A stretch of DNA of 64,000 nt from UBA1141 sp963665155 (lineage in GTDB: Bacteria; Chloroflexota; Dehalococcoidia; Lucifugimonadales; UBA3495): the NCBI GenBank assembly GCA_963665155.2, contig OY761986.2, forward strand, positions 62,001 through 126,000, given 5' to 3'. Position 1 is the stretch's first letter, and every line of letters starts with the position of its first letter. Made by a program: the position numbers and the translations under genes. Shown here piece by piece: positions 9,801 through 18,428 of the stretch. The notes beneath the pieces were generated by a model, which was not told the DNA's origin, made no database searches, and was given only the letters and a program-made list of their open reading frames with translations.

Positions 9801-10588
9801 AATTCGTGTTCCGGTCGTAGCCATTCCCAAAGGGATCGCAGATCCTCTTCCTTGAAGTTCAGGTCCTTGGGGTCGGTAACCGGGTCTTTGTCCAGAGTGG
9901 ACTGCATGTAACGGTGGCTGTCATCCGTGTCCACGTCCTCGAACAGAGCCATCATTTCATCGTCGGCGGCAACACCCAAGGCCCGCAAAAAAGTGGTCGC
10001 CGAAACCTTTCGTTTTCGGTCAACCTTTACCGAGATTATATCTTTATTGCTGGTTTCGAACTCGAGCCACGCACCGCGAGAAGGAATCAACTTGGCGAAG
10101 CACAGGTTGCGGTCGCTGACTAGGTTTTTTTCGTAAACAAAATAGATACCCGGCGACCGAACCAGTTGGCTAACAACTACACGCTCGGCGCCGTTAATGA
10201 TGAATGTGCCGTTGGGGGTCATCATGGGAATATCTCCCATGAATATCTCTTGCTCTTTTATTTCCCCGGTGTCCTTCATCAACAACCGGGTTTTAACGTA
10301 AAGGGGCTGACAAAATGTAATTTCCCTTTCTTTACTATCCTGGGGAGTATATTTGGGCTCTTTGAAGTAGTGCTCCAAGAAATGCAACTCGTATTTCTTG
10401 CTGGTGTAGTCTGCAATTGGCGAGATTTCCTGGTAGACTTCTTGCAAGCCATCCGTTTTTAGCCAATCGTAAGACTGCAACTGGCTTTGGATTAAGTTGG
10501 GAACATCCAGGACTTGCGGAATCCGGGCATAGGTCTTAACATCGGGAAGTCCCACGGTTTGACGGGCAACGGCATGAGACAGGGCCAT
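6815..10588 (-). CDS. rpoB: DNA-directed RNA polymerase beta subunit
   Basis: The protein of 1257 aa is the RNA polymerase beta subunit. The rifampicin-pocket region reads [20 protein letters not shown] followed by RLSALGPGG, so the positions equivalent to E. coli D516, H526 and S531 are wild type and the enzyme should be rifampicin sensitive at target level. Other landmarks are [45 protein letters not shown] and the C-terminal [22 protein letters not shown]. The start ATG 10586-10588 follows AGGAG. The gene has its own strong upstream promoter and no rplJL in front, unlike the usual ribosomal-protein operon arrangement. Confidence 0.98.
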   Translation of the reverse strand: [1257 protein letters not shown]

Positions 10589-10726
10589 TTTCCATACTCC
10601 TATACAGACAAGTAGTTATGCTAATTAGAGAGACCGAGGTTACGACGCAAAAGAGGCAATAATGCTCGGGGGATAGTCGCGAGGATGACAGAATTCGTCG
10701 CATGTGGCATAGGGCTGTAACATTCT

Positions 10727-10754
10727 ATTATACACGCATGATTAGCCTTGTCAA
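10727..10754 (-). promoter_or_regulatory. strong sigma70-type promoter for rpoBC-pyrD
   Basis: On the minus strand a perfect -35 TTGACA (10749-10754), a 16-nt spacer and a perfect -10 TATAAT (10727-10732) lie about 140 nt upstream of rpoB. The predicted 5' leader is about 130 nt and ends with the AGGAG site of rpoB. Confidence 0.85.
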
Positions 10755-11153
10755 GCAAGGCATATCGACGAAAATTACTCACAACCCGTCAAGTCTGAAC
10801 ACTTACTTTATCGATTCTAATCCGGTTTAGAAGGCGGGCCCAGGCTCGGCTCCTTACCTCCCACTTTTAAGGCCACAGCTAATTTACCTCTTCTTCAATA
10901 CGATAGACCGCACGATAGACCGTCAAACCTGTCCTCCACATTTTGCCCGAAATTTGGAAGTAAGGCTGTTTACTCAACCATTCTTGACTGCCACCCTTCA
11001 AGGGAACTGCTTTTCTCGTACGTTTTGTGCCACGCGGGTTTACCACTTGACAGCCCCGGCATCACCAACGGCGTCGATTGGACCTCGCACTTAATTATAT
11101 GAATTCGTCGGTAATAGGTTGGAATTCGCAATGACTCATCTAAGCCCGCAGTT
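10755..11153. other. intergenic region between rpoB promoter and MFS gene
   Basis: No convincing gene is seen. A 65-codon minus-strand frame here has no family features. The region should hold the plus-strand promoter of the MFS gene, but I see no clear boxes. Confidence 0.5.
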
Positions 11154-12467
11154 TTGAGCACGAGCACACCTAGATTCCATCATGCCTGGTTCATAGTCGC
11201 GGTGGCCGCCACCATGCGGCTGGCCAGTTCCTCATTCCGCACCTCATCAAGCATCCTTATTCCCCGTTTAGTGGAAGCTTTCGGCTGGAGTTACGGAGCC
11301 GTCGGGCTGGGCTTTTCGCTGCAGTGGATCGTTTCCGGTCTTTTCGGACCATCGGTTGGTTGGTTGGGCGACCGTTACGGTATTAGACGGGTTATGATCG
11401 GCGGCGCACTACTTTTCATGATAGGTATGGTGCTTACCGGCAGAATGTCCCACCTGTGGCAGTTCTACCTTTTCTTTGGGGTAATCCTCAGTATATCGAT
11501 GGGCGTCTTCCAGGTTCCCTTAACCGCCGCCGTCACCCTTTGGTTCGATAAAAAGCTTGGTCTGGGTATGGGGCTGTTGCAAGCGTCGCAGGGAGTCGGG
11601 CCTCTGATAGCCGTCCCCATCATGCTGCTGATCATCGAATGGTTCGGAGGCGGTATACCTGGGGTTAGGGCGGCATTTTGGATCCCGGGAATTGCTGGCG
11701 GGATCAGCCTTCTTTTGTTGATTCGGCTGTTTCACAACGAGCCAGCCGACCTTGGGTTACGGCCTCGAGGAGCGCCCGAAGATCAACCGATAAGACATCT
11801 GCAGAAAGGATCCACGGCCAGGATCCGGACAAGGGTGTTCTTAAAGGAAGCCCAGCGGACAAGCGCGTTTTGGAACCTTATCGGCATTCATTTTTGGGGT
11901 TGTGCCGGCCACGCCATTATTTTGGTCTATCTGGTATCTCTGGCCGAATCTCGGGGCCTTTCCGAGGGGATGGCCGCCGGTGTTTTCGTAACCCTTACGG
12001 TAGTAAGCTCAATAACACGCTTCACGGTTCCGGTGGCAGCGGAGCGCTTCGGCAGCAAATGGGCCATGGGTTTGTGCTTTATCCTCCAGACGCTGCCCAT
12101 TCTCCTCTTATTTTTTGCGAACGATCCCTGGCATTTCTACCTGTTCGCAGCGCTCTTCGGCATAGGGTTCGGTGGCGAGATGAGCGCATTCCCCATTATC
12201 AACCGCCAGTATTACGGAAGCGGACCAATTGGCACCACCTACGGCTGGCAAATGATGGGCTCGGGTATCGGCATGGCCGCCGGTTCACTCCTGGGTGGGC
12301 AACTACGGGATTTCACCGGAGATTTCAATGCCACTCTGGTGCTGTCACTGGTGTTGAGTTTGGTTGGCGTTGTTTCAATAATAATGCTGCCGGCCACCAA
12401 TCATCACCTGATACCCCATTGGGAAGACGCTTTGCCGCAAGAAGCTCGTTCTACTTCCGCAACCTAG
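11154..12467 (+). CDS. MFS transporter, oxalate/formate antiporter-like
   Basis: The 437-aa hydrophobic protein has about twelve membrane segments and the MFS loop 2-3 signature in the form GWLGDRYGIRRVMIG after segment 2. A cytoplasmic loop around residues 200-235 joins the two six-helix halves. The profile resembles the monocarboxylate/oxalate-formate group, but the substrate cannot be assigned. The start shown is TTG 11154-11156. The first in-frame ATG (11214) would cut into the first membrane segment, so the TTG or another non-ATG start is preferred. A hydantoinase gene follows 195 bp downstream on the same strand, which suggests, without proving, uptake of a cyclic amide or a related compound. 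Confidence 0.85.
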   Translation: MSTSTPRFHHAWFIVAVAATMRLASSSFRTSSSILIPRLVEAFGWSYGAVGLGFSLQWIVSGLFGPSVGWLGDRYGIRRVMIGGALLFMIGMVLTGRMSHLWQFYLFFGVILSISMGVFQVPLTAAVTLWFDKKLGLGMGLLQASQGVGPLIAVPIMLLIIEWFGGGIPGVRAAFWIPGIAGGISLLLLIRLFHNEPADLGLRPRGAPEDQPIRHLQKGSTARIRTRVFLKEAQRTSAFWNLIGIHFWGCAGHAIILVYLVSLAESRGLSEGMAAGVFVTLTVVSSITRFTVPVAAERFGSKWAMGLCFILQTLPILLLFFANDPWHFYLFAALFGIGFGGEMSAFPIINRQYYGSGPIGTTYGWQMMGSGIGMAAGSLLGGQLRDFTGDFNATLVLSLVLSLVGVVSIIMLPATNHHLIPHWEDALPQEARSTSAT

Positions 12468-12661
12468 TCCCTCTATAACTACGCCTGATCGATTAAAAAC
12501 CCTTGGCGGCAATGCTGCTAAGCTTCAGTTGGGCGCGCTGGAAATTGATAGCACTCGCAGGCGCAGCAGGGGTTGGTGTGTTAAACTCCGGTATCGAAAA
12601 AGGGTAACTGCGGGCATGTAATTTTGGGTGTAATTTTGCGTGAAAATTTGGAGGAAGCGTT

Positions 12662-14086
12662 ATGCTGGATTTAATCGTGCGCGGGGGTCAGGTAGTTACC
12701 CCTTGGGGTACCAGCGACTGGGACGTGGCGGTCCAGGGTGAAAAAATCGTGGCCATTGCTGCTCCAGGCACATTGACCGACGAAGCTGGACGGATCATCG
12801 ACGCCACCGGAAAGGTGGTAATACCCGGCGGAATTGAGCCTCACGCTCATATTTCGGCGCCCATCATGGGTCATGGAGACCTCAAGACCGCTCCTCCTGA
12901 TCAGGTGAGCCGGGCTGCCCTCTTCGGAGGCACTACCACCATCCTCGATTTCGCCATCCAGTACCCTGGCATCGATATTAACCAGGCAATACAGGAACGC
13001 ACCAATGTTTGGCAGGGCAACTCCTATGCGGACTATGCTCACCACTTGATGCTGCTGGGCGAAGTAGAGCCGCATATCATAGGTCAACTGCGCGAGGCCG
13101 TGCAGGACGGGATCCCAACGGCCAAGATTTTCACTACAAATATTCGTCCACCGGCCACCACCGGCGAGCCCCGGATGGTGCGCATGGGCCATCTTCACGA
13201 CCTGATGGTAGAGATTCAGAAAATCGGCGCCATGCTGCTGGTCCACTCGGAAGACGATGACATGGTGCAGCACATGTACCGTAAACTGGCCCAGGAAGAA
13301 CAGACCGAGTGGTACAACATGCACTTGGTGCATAGCAACGAGTCGGAGGATGTGTCATTCCGGCGGGTGATCCGGGTCGCGGAATGGACCGGCGCTCCCA
13401 TCTATTTCGTCCACGTTAGCGCCAGGCAGGGATTGTCGGCGATTCAAGAAGCTAGGGCCAAAGGTATGCCGGTTTACGGTGAAGCATTACACAACTATGT
13501 TTGCTTCACTTCCGACAATTACAAGGAAGAAAACGGCATGAAGTACCATACCTATCCCTCCCTCAAGTCCGAGGAGGATAGGCTGTCGATGTGGGATGGC
13601 CTGGTTAACGGTGGGTTGAACACAATGGCTACCGATGAGTACTGTACGTCCTGGGATGTCAAGATTTCAGGCCGGACGATTTCGGATGTCACCGGTGGGC
13701 ACAACGGAGCCGAAACCAGGGTTGGCATCAGCTACAGCGAAGGCGTATCAAAACGTGGAATGTCGTTGCAGCGCTTTGTAGACATAACCTCAGCCAATGC
13801 GGCAAAGATCATGGGTCTTTACCCCCAGAAGGGCGTCTTGGCGCCGGGGAGCGATGCGGACATTGTTCTCATTGACCCCAGCATCAAAAGAAAGCTGACG
13901 AAAGACGACTTCCATATCACAGACTATAGTATCTGGGACGGCTTCGACATTGAAGGGTGGCCCACGACCACAATTTTGAGAGGAAAGGTGGTTGTGGAAG
14001 ACGGCCAGTTCAGTGGCACAGCGGGCGGTGGGAAATACCAAACTCGCAAGATTGATCCACAGTTCACCAACCGGCCAGCCTGCTAA
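12662..14086 (+). CDS. dihydropyrimidinase / D-hydantoinase family amidohydrolase
   Basis: This 474-aa amidohydrolase opens cyclic imide or ureide rings using a binuclear metal centre. The metal ligands appear in order: PHAH near residue 62, the probable carboxylated Lys in TAKIFTT near 155, His in LVHSEDDD, His in YFVHVSA, and the Asp in MATDEYCTS near 320. The C-terminal part reads like other hydantoinases (GVLAPGSDADIVLIDP). The start has a GGAGG site seven bases upstream. The length is normal. Its neighbours are an MFS carrier upstream and an AhpD-like selenoprotein candidate downstream. Substrate could be hydantoin, dihydropyrimidine or another cyclic amide. Confidence 0.9.
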   Translation: MLDLIVRGGQVVTPWGTSDWDVAVQGEKIVAIAAPGTLTDEAGRIIDATGKVVIPGGIEPHAHISAPIMGHGDLKTAPPDQVSRAALFGGTTTILDFAIQYPGIDINQAIQERTNVWQGNSYADYAHHLMLLGEVEPHIIGQLREAVQDGIPTAKIFTTNIRPPATTGEPRMVRMGHLHDLMVEIQKIGAMLLVHSEDDDMVQHMYRKLAQEEQTEWYNMHLVHSNESEDVSFRRVIRVAEWTGAPIYFVHVSARQGLSAIQEARAKGMPVYGEALHNYVCFTSDNYKEENGMKYHTYPSLKSEEDRLSMWDGLVNGGLNTMATDEYCTSWDVKISGRTISDVTGGHNGAETRVGISYSEGVSKRGMSLQRFVDITSANAAKIMGLYPQKGVLAPGSDADIVLIDPSIKRKLTKDDFHITDYSIWDGFDIEGWPTTTILRGKVVVEDGQFSGTAGGGKYQTRKIDPQFTNRPAC

Positions 14087-14115
14087 ATCCGGGCGTGCCC
14101 GGTTGGAACCCATTG

Positions 14116-14199
14116 CCGAGGATAATTTCACAGAAGGGGATTGCCGGAGAATCCCGTGATTTCAGGGGATTCTCCAGGTAGTCTCTACCTTGTCCTCGG
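14116..14199 (+). ncRNA. structured RNA element with alternative pairings upstream of the AhpD-like gene
   Basis: In the 148-nt gap after the hydantoinase, an outer stem CCGAGGA (14116-14122) / TCCTCGG (14193-14199) encloses a 10-bp perfect hairpin, GGAGAATCCC (14146-14155) / GGGATTCTCC (14166-14175), and a small hairpin GGTAG/CTACC (14177-14189). The first arm of the large hairpin can instead pair with an upstream GGGATT (about 14137-14142). Mutually exclusive hairpins are typical of riboswitches and attenuators. There is no U-run, so it is not a simple terminator. It matches no RNA class I know; the function is inferred from structure only. Confidence 0.45.
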
Positions 14200-14234
14200 A
14201 ATTCTCATAGGTTGTAGTGGATTAGGAATGAAAG

Positions 14235-14768
14235 ATGGCCCGAATTCGATTGATTCCAACAGAGGAACTTACTCCCGGCCTGCGCCGGATTGCCAAGGAC
14301 GCTGAAGCTCACCGTTTAAACCCGGCCATCTTCCAGGCGGCGGGGAACCTTCCTCAATGCTTCGAAGATTTCTGGTCGTTCTACTCACCCCTCAAGCTGG
14401 AGGGATTGCTGGACTCCCGATTGAAGGAGTTGGTCCGCCTAATAATCGCCGACCTCAATCAGTGCGCCACTTGAAAGCTCTCCCGGGCTGCACCTGCGGT
14501 GGAGCAAGGAATGACCGAAGAGATGGTGGCTGGTTTGGTTGAATTCGAGAATGGGGACTACTCGCCAAAGGAAAAGCTGGCATTGCGGTTTGCCGAGCGC
14601 ATGGCGCAGGACCACCATAGCCTGGATGGAGATTTCTTTCAGGACCTCCGCCAGCAATTTACCGACCCGGAGATTTTTGAGTTGGGCATGATCACCGGAC
14701 AGTTCATTGGCTACGGACGGCTGATCTCGATGCTGGACTTGGAAGACCCATCGCAGCCAGCGGACTAA
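14235..14768 (+). CDS. AhpD-like / carboxymuconolactone decarboxylase family selenoprotein (in-frame UGA as Sec)
   Basis: A single frame of 178 codons is interrupted only by TGA at 14472-14474. Reading through it gives one continuous 177-aa CMD/AhpD-type protein: ELVRLIIADLNQCAT, then U, then KLSRAAPAVEQGMTEEMV. The TGA falls exactly on the second Cys of the family CxxC redox motif, producing CxxU. AhpD-like and CMD-domain selenoproteins are known among bacteria, and AhpD itself is a peroxide-defence disulfide reductase. Similarity continues in the same frame on both sides, with no indel, which argues against a frameshift pseudogene. A hairpin follows the UGA directly. The start ATG at 14235 has AGGA nine bases upstream. 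A TGC-to-TGA nonsense mutation is the alternative. No selenocysteine machinery lies in this window. Confidence 0.72.
14472..14505 (+). promoter_or_regulatory. candidate bacterial SECIS hairpin with its UGA codon
   Basis: Two nucleotides after the UGA, a stem begins: GCTCT (14477-14481) pairs with GGAGC (14501-14505) including one GU, then after a C/U mismatch CCG (14483-14485) pairs with CGG (14497-14499). The G-containing apical loop lies about 11-22 nt after the UGA, close to the spacing known for bacterial SECIS elements. The stem also encodes conserved residues, as bacterial SECIS do. Confidence 0.5.
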
Positions 14769-14834
14769 ACTTTCAAATTCGGCGTCTTCCAATTTGAGTA
14801 ATAATAGACCCCAAGAACGGGAAAAAGGAGATCA

Positions 14835-15299
14835 ATGATGACTACACCCGCAGCGACAGATTTGGAAGCCAAACGAGACCGACTGAAAAAGTGGATTCCG
14901 GAGGGTCAGTCTCAAGCCTCGACTCAAGGCATGAACCACGTGGCTATTTTTGCCAAAGACCTAAATGCGACGGCTGCCTTCTACAACGACGTGATGGGCA
15001 TGCCGGTGGTAAGGGTTACGGCCAACCGTGACGTCGAAGATTCGACCCACATGAACGTGGATATGGGCAACTGCATGACTTTTGCCTTCTTCGACTTCCC
15101 CAACGTTTCCCGGCTCCAACGGAAGGCGCCCGAGGGCGTGGGCGGAATCATGCACATAGCCTTAGTGATAGACCATGACAAAAGGGAAGAGATCAAAGGC
15201 AGGCTTGAGGCGCATCGGATAGACTTCAGGGAAATAGGCGCAGGGGTGTACCTTAAAGACCCCAACGGTCTGGGCATAGAGTTGATGGCCGATATGTGA
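14835..15299 (+). CDS. VOC (glyoxalase/bleomycin resistance/dioxygenase) family protein
   Basis: The 154-aa protein has the paired beta-alpha-beta-beta-beta modules of the vicinal oxygen chelate fold. Likely metal ligands are His in GMNHVAIFAKD, His in IMHIALVID and Glu in GLGIELMADM. Family members include glyoxalase I, ring-cleavage dioxygenases and resistance proteins; the substrate here is unknown. The start is ATG 14835 (tandem ATGATG) after AAGGAG. It follows the AhpD-like gene by 66 bp and may share its transcript. Confidence 0.85.
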   Translation: MMTTPAATDLEAKRDRLKKWIPEGQSQASTQGMNHVAIFAKDLNATAAFYNDVMGMPVVRVTANRDVEDSTHMNVDMGNCMTFAFFDFPNVSRLQRKAPEGVGGIMHIALVIDHDKREEIKGRLEAHRIDFREIGAGVYLKDPNGLGIELMADM

Positions 15300-15367
15300 A
15301 CCGTTTAATGTTTGCCCTATAGCTTGGGTATAACATCAGGCCAATCTTAGTTTGTTGCAAATTATTA

Positions 15368-15409
15368 CGTCTCCAGAGCTAAATCAGCCCTGGAGACGGT
15401 TTTATTTTT
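15368..15409 (+). terminator. Rho-independent terminator after the VOC gene
   Basis: A perfect 9-bp stem CGTCTCCAG (15368-15376) / CTGGAGACG (15390-15398) is followed by GTTTTATTTTT. It ends the plus-strand cluster and abuts the convergent aminotransferase stop. Confidence 0.85.
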
Positions 15410-16607
15410 AAGTCTTCAAGACTCCGTGCCGCTCCAGAATCCTGGCCAGTTCGGCAACACCGTCGTACACGGTCTGAGGGGAGGGGTGGCCGTAGCACAA
15501 CCTTGCGCAGTTGGTGCCTTTGCCTTCGGGCGAGAACTGGGTCCCGTTGTAAAAACCAACGCCCTCTGCGAACGACTGCTCCTGAATTGCCGCCAAGTCG
15601 GTGCCTTCAGGCAACTCCAACCAAATGCACAGCCCGCCTTCCGGCGTGGCCCATGTAGCTGAATCGCCGAAATTTTCGCCCAGCGACGCTAGCATTGCGT
15701 CCCGTTTGACCAGCAACGACTGGTTCTGCTCGTCGATATGTTGGTACATGTCGTGCTTCAGGTACTCTTCAATTGCCATGGCCGCCAACTGATTGGTGCC
15801 ACCGCCTCCCTTGAAGCTCATGGCCCTAAGCGTGACTTCTTCCGGCGCTACCATGTATCCCATGCGAACGCCGGGAGCGATTACCTTGGAGAACGAGCCC
15901 ACATAAATCACCTGGCCCGAGTCGTCCAAGGAGTGAATGGATGTTACATCCTCCCCGCTAAAGCGCAGGTCCACGTAGCAGTCGTCCTCAAATATGGGTA
16001 TACCGTGCTGGCGGGTTATTTCCAAAACCCGTTTTCTCCGCTCCAAAGTCATGGTCCAACCCAGTGGGTTTTGGAAGGTGGGAATGGTGTACAGGTATTT
16101 AACCCGCTTACCTTCTGCAGCAAGCCGGGTTAGCGTCAATTCCAGTTCTTCGGGTACCATACCTTGGTCATCGCATTTGACGCCAACAACATCGGCTCCG
16201 TACCGTCTCAGTTGGCGCAATGTGCCCAAATAGAGGTATTCCTCGGTTAATGCCACATCGCCGGGGTCGGTGAGAGATTGGATTATCATGGCGATGGCTT
16301 CGCCGGAACCCGAGGTCAGGACCACGTCTTCTGCGGTAACTTTCATGTTGCGATCCCGCACCAGCTTTTCCGCTACCAACTCTCTGAGGGACAACAGCCC
16401 CACATAGTCTGGATAATAGGCCAGTTCTTTACCGTCCCGTTCCAAGGCAGTTCGCATCGCATTGGCCAAGCCTTCAAGAGGGAGGGTATCCGGGTCGGGA
16501 TAAGCGACAGCAAAGTCGTACTTGGGTCGCCGAAAAGAAGTCTTGACGCCCACCGGAGCGTTTTTAGCAAAAAGGCCCTCGTAGCTGAATTTACCTACAT
16601 CAACCAT
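15408..16607 (-). CDS. PLP-dependent aminotransferase class I/II (2-aminoadipate transaminase-like)
   Basis: The 399-aa fold-type I aminotransferase is of the LysN/MocR-catalytic-domain group without a DNA-binding domain. The PLP lysine is in YVGSFSKVIAPGVRMGY. The pyridine-ring Asp and Tyr are in IFEDDCYVDLRF, the substrate-side Asn is in YTIPTFQNPLG, and the carboxylate Arg is probably in CARLCYGHP. Length is normal. The amino-donor specificity is unknown. It is co-oriented with the broken thiamine-diphosphate enzyme about 100 bp upstream. Confidence 0.9.
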   Translation of the reverse strand: MVDVGKFSYEGLFAKNAPVGVKTSFRRPKYDFAVAYPDPDTLPLEGLANAMRTALERDGKELAYYPDYVGLLSLRELVAEKLVRDRNMKVTAEDVVLTSGSGEAIAMIIQSLTDPGDVALTEEYLYLGTLRQLRRYGADVVGVKCDDQGMVPEELELTLTRLAAEGKRVKYLYTIPTFQNPLGWTMTLERRKRVLEITRQHGIPIFEDDCYVDLRFSGEDVTSIHSLDDSGQVIYVGSFSKVIAPGVRMGYMVAPEEVTLRAMSFKGGGGTNQLAAMAIEEYLKHDMYQHIDEQNQSLLVKRDAMLASLGENFGDSATWATPEGGLCIWLELPEGTDLAAIQEQSFAEGVGFYNGTQFSPEGKGTNCARLCYGHPSPQTVYDGVAELARILERHGVLKT

Positions 16608-16709
16608 TTAATCTAAGCCTCCAGTGCGTCTTATTCCCGCCAAATCACTTAAAGAGAACTTACGCGTCTCCTTACCTCATGTAAAGCGGGATGGCAAGAA
16701 TTCGTATCC

Positions 16710-18241
16710 CTAGTAATACTGGGAGAAAACCGGTTCTTCCCGGGTAATGATTTCCAATACCACGGGCTGGCCGGTGGAGGAAATCTGCTGCGCCCTCTGC
16801 AAGGCCGGAGCTATCTGGTCCGGCTGAGTAATAGTCTCTGCGTGGCAACCCAGGCTCTCGGCCATCTTGGTGTAATCGCCGGTCGTGAATTTGGAGTTAA
16901 ATCGCTCCACGGCCACGGGCATGTGATGCTCGTATCCACCCATCGCGCTATTGTTGATTATCACAGTAATAATTCCGATTTTGTTGCGCGATGCTGTCTC
17001 GAAGTCGGTGCCGCACATACCCACGGCAGTGTCTCCCATAAGGTTCAGGGCCACCTTCTCGGGCGCAGCCAGCTTGGCGCCCATGATCAAACCGAGGCCC
17101 GTGCCCAGTTGGGTCGAGTTGCCCCATCCCAGATAACCTCTGGGAGTGGTGGCGGTGTAGAACGGAACAATCTGGTCTCTGGGGTTGCCCGAGTCGTGGG
17201 TGACAATGCTGTTCGCCTTGTCCAACCCTTGGTCCAGTTCCCACACGACCCGGTAGGGGCTGATGGGCACATCGTTGGAGGTCAGCCGGGGCATCCACTC
17301 GGCCAGCCACTCTTCTTTCACCGACTTGATCTCGTCGGCCACGCCGTTGTCTCCTCTGCGACCGTTCTCACCGGCTTGCTTCTTGACCTCGTCGATTAGC
17401 TGCCGGAGCACCAACTTTGAATCGCCGATGATAATGTCATCCAATGGGTACTCGCCGTTTAGATCGCCTTCGTCAATGGTGGACTGAATGATCGTTTTTC
17501 CGGCTGGTATCGGCGGCGATGCCAGTGTCTTCTGTAAGCTCGTGCCAATGCCGAAGACGACATCGGATTTCTTCAAAAATACGCCCACCGCTTTGGTGCC
17601 GCTGTTTCCACCTGTGCCCAAAGACAGGTGGTGGTCTTCGGGAAAGCCGCTCTTGCCCTGCCAACAACTTTCGCGCTACGTTTTCCACATCCTTGGGGTC
17701 GCCACTGCTGCGTCGGCTCGCCACGGGCGAAATATTGAAACTGGGTTTCGTCGATTTCACCGTTCAACACATCCGAGGGCATTTCCAGCAATACCGGACG
17801 TGGCCGGCCCATGCGCATCTGGGTGTAGGCTCGGCGCATCATTTCCGGGATACGCTCCGAGCGGTTGATCAAGTCGGACCATTTAGTCACGCCTCCGTAG
17901 TTGGGAGTGGCGCGGTAGTCGGAAGGCATGCCTTCCCTTTCGGTGCCTTGATGTCCGGGCAGCATCAGAATAGGCGAGGAGTCGGCATATGCTTGCGCGA
18001 CGCCCGGGTAAGCGTTTTCGATCCCAGGCCCGGCTTGGACGATGCACACCCCGGTTTTGGCGCCGTTGTGGACCCGCGAATACCCATCGGCCATGTTGAC
18101 CGCACCCCGCTCCATGCGGGCGATGATAGGACGGATGCCCGCCGACGCCGCAGCGTCGATTAGGGGATTATTGGGGAAACAGAACACAATGTCCGTTCCT
18201 TCCTGTTGTAGGATGCTGGCCAGCACGGTCTTACCTTGCAT
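16710..18241 (-). pseudogene. thiamine-diphosphate-dependent enzyme (acetolactate synthase superfamily), broken
   Basis: Three frames together make one enzyme of the acetolactate synthase/oxalyl-CoA decarboxylase superfamily. The N-terminal Pyr domain (18241 to about 17740) has the catalytic Glu region ARMERGAVNMADGYSR. A short middle stretch (GDPKDVENVARKLLA) lies in another frame. The C-terminal ThDP domain (about 17650 to 16710) has GDTAVGMCGTDFETAS and INNSAMGG, the metal-binding GD...NN motif. Besides a frameshift near 17740, some 30 residues of the middle domain are missing between RKLLA and QGKSGFPEDHH. An assembly error could explain an indel but not the deletion as easily. The gene is probably dead. 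Confidence 0.8.
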
Positions 18242-18428
18242 GCGGTTCCTCTCTTTTTAACAGAGTGCAATTGCGCGTTCTACGCTGACTAATTGGGTAG
18301 GTATTTTACATTCCGGCAGAGGCTCGTATCCAAGCAACGTGTCTACGCCGCAATTTCTTGGGCACTGGCATGCGCCGGTGTGACGATGGAAGATACCGCG
18401 AAAACCGAGGAATCGTAGTTAAAAATGC

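Noticed and set aside
10970..11167. 65-codon minus-strand frame upstream of the MFS gene
   Set aside because: No ribosome site and no recognisable features; it overlaps the MFS start region.
14116..14199. tRNA-Sec (selC) in the structured gap next to the UGA gene
   Set aside because: The last hairpin has a 3-nt loop instead of a T-loop, and no TCA anticodon loop of the right form is present.
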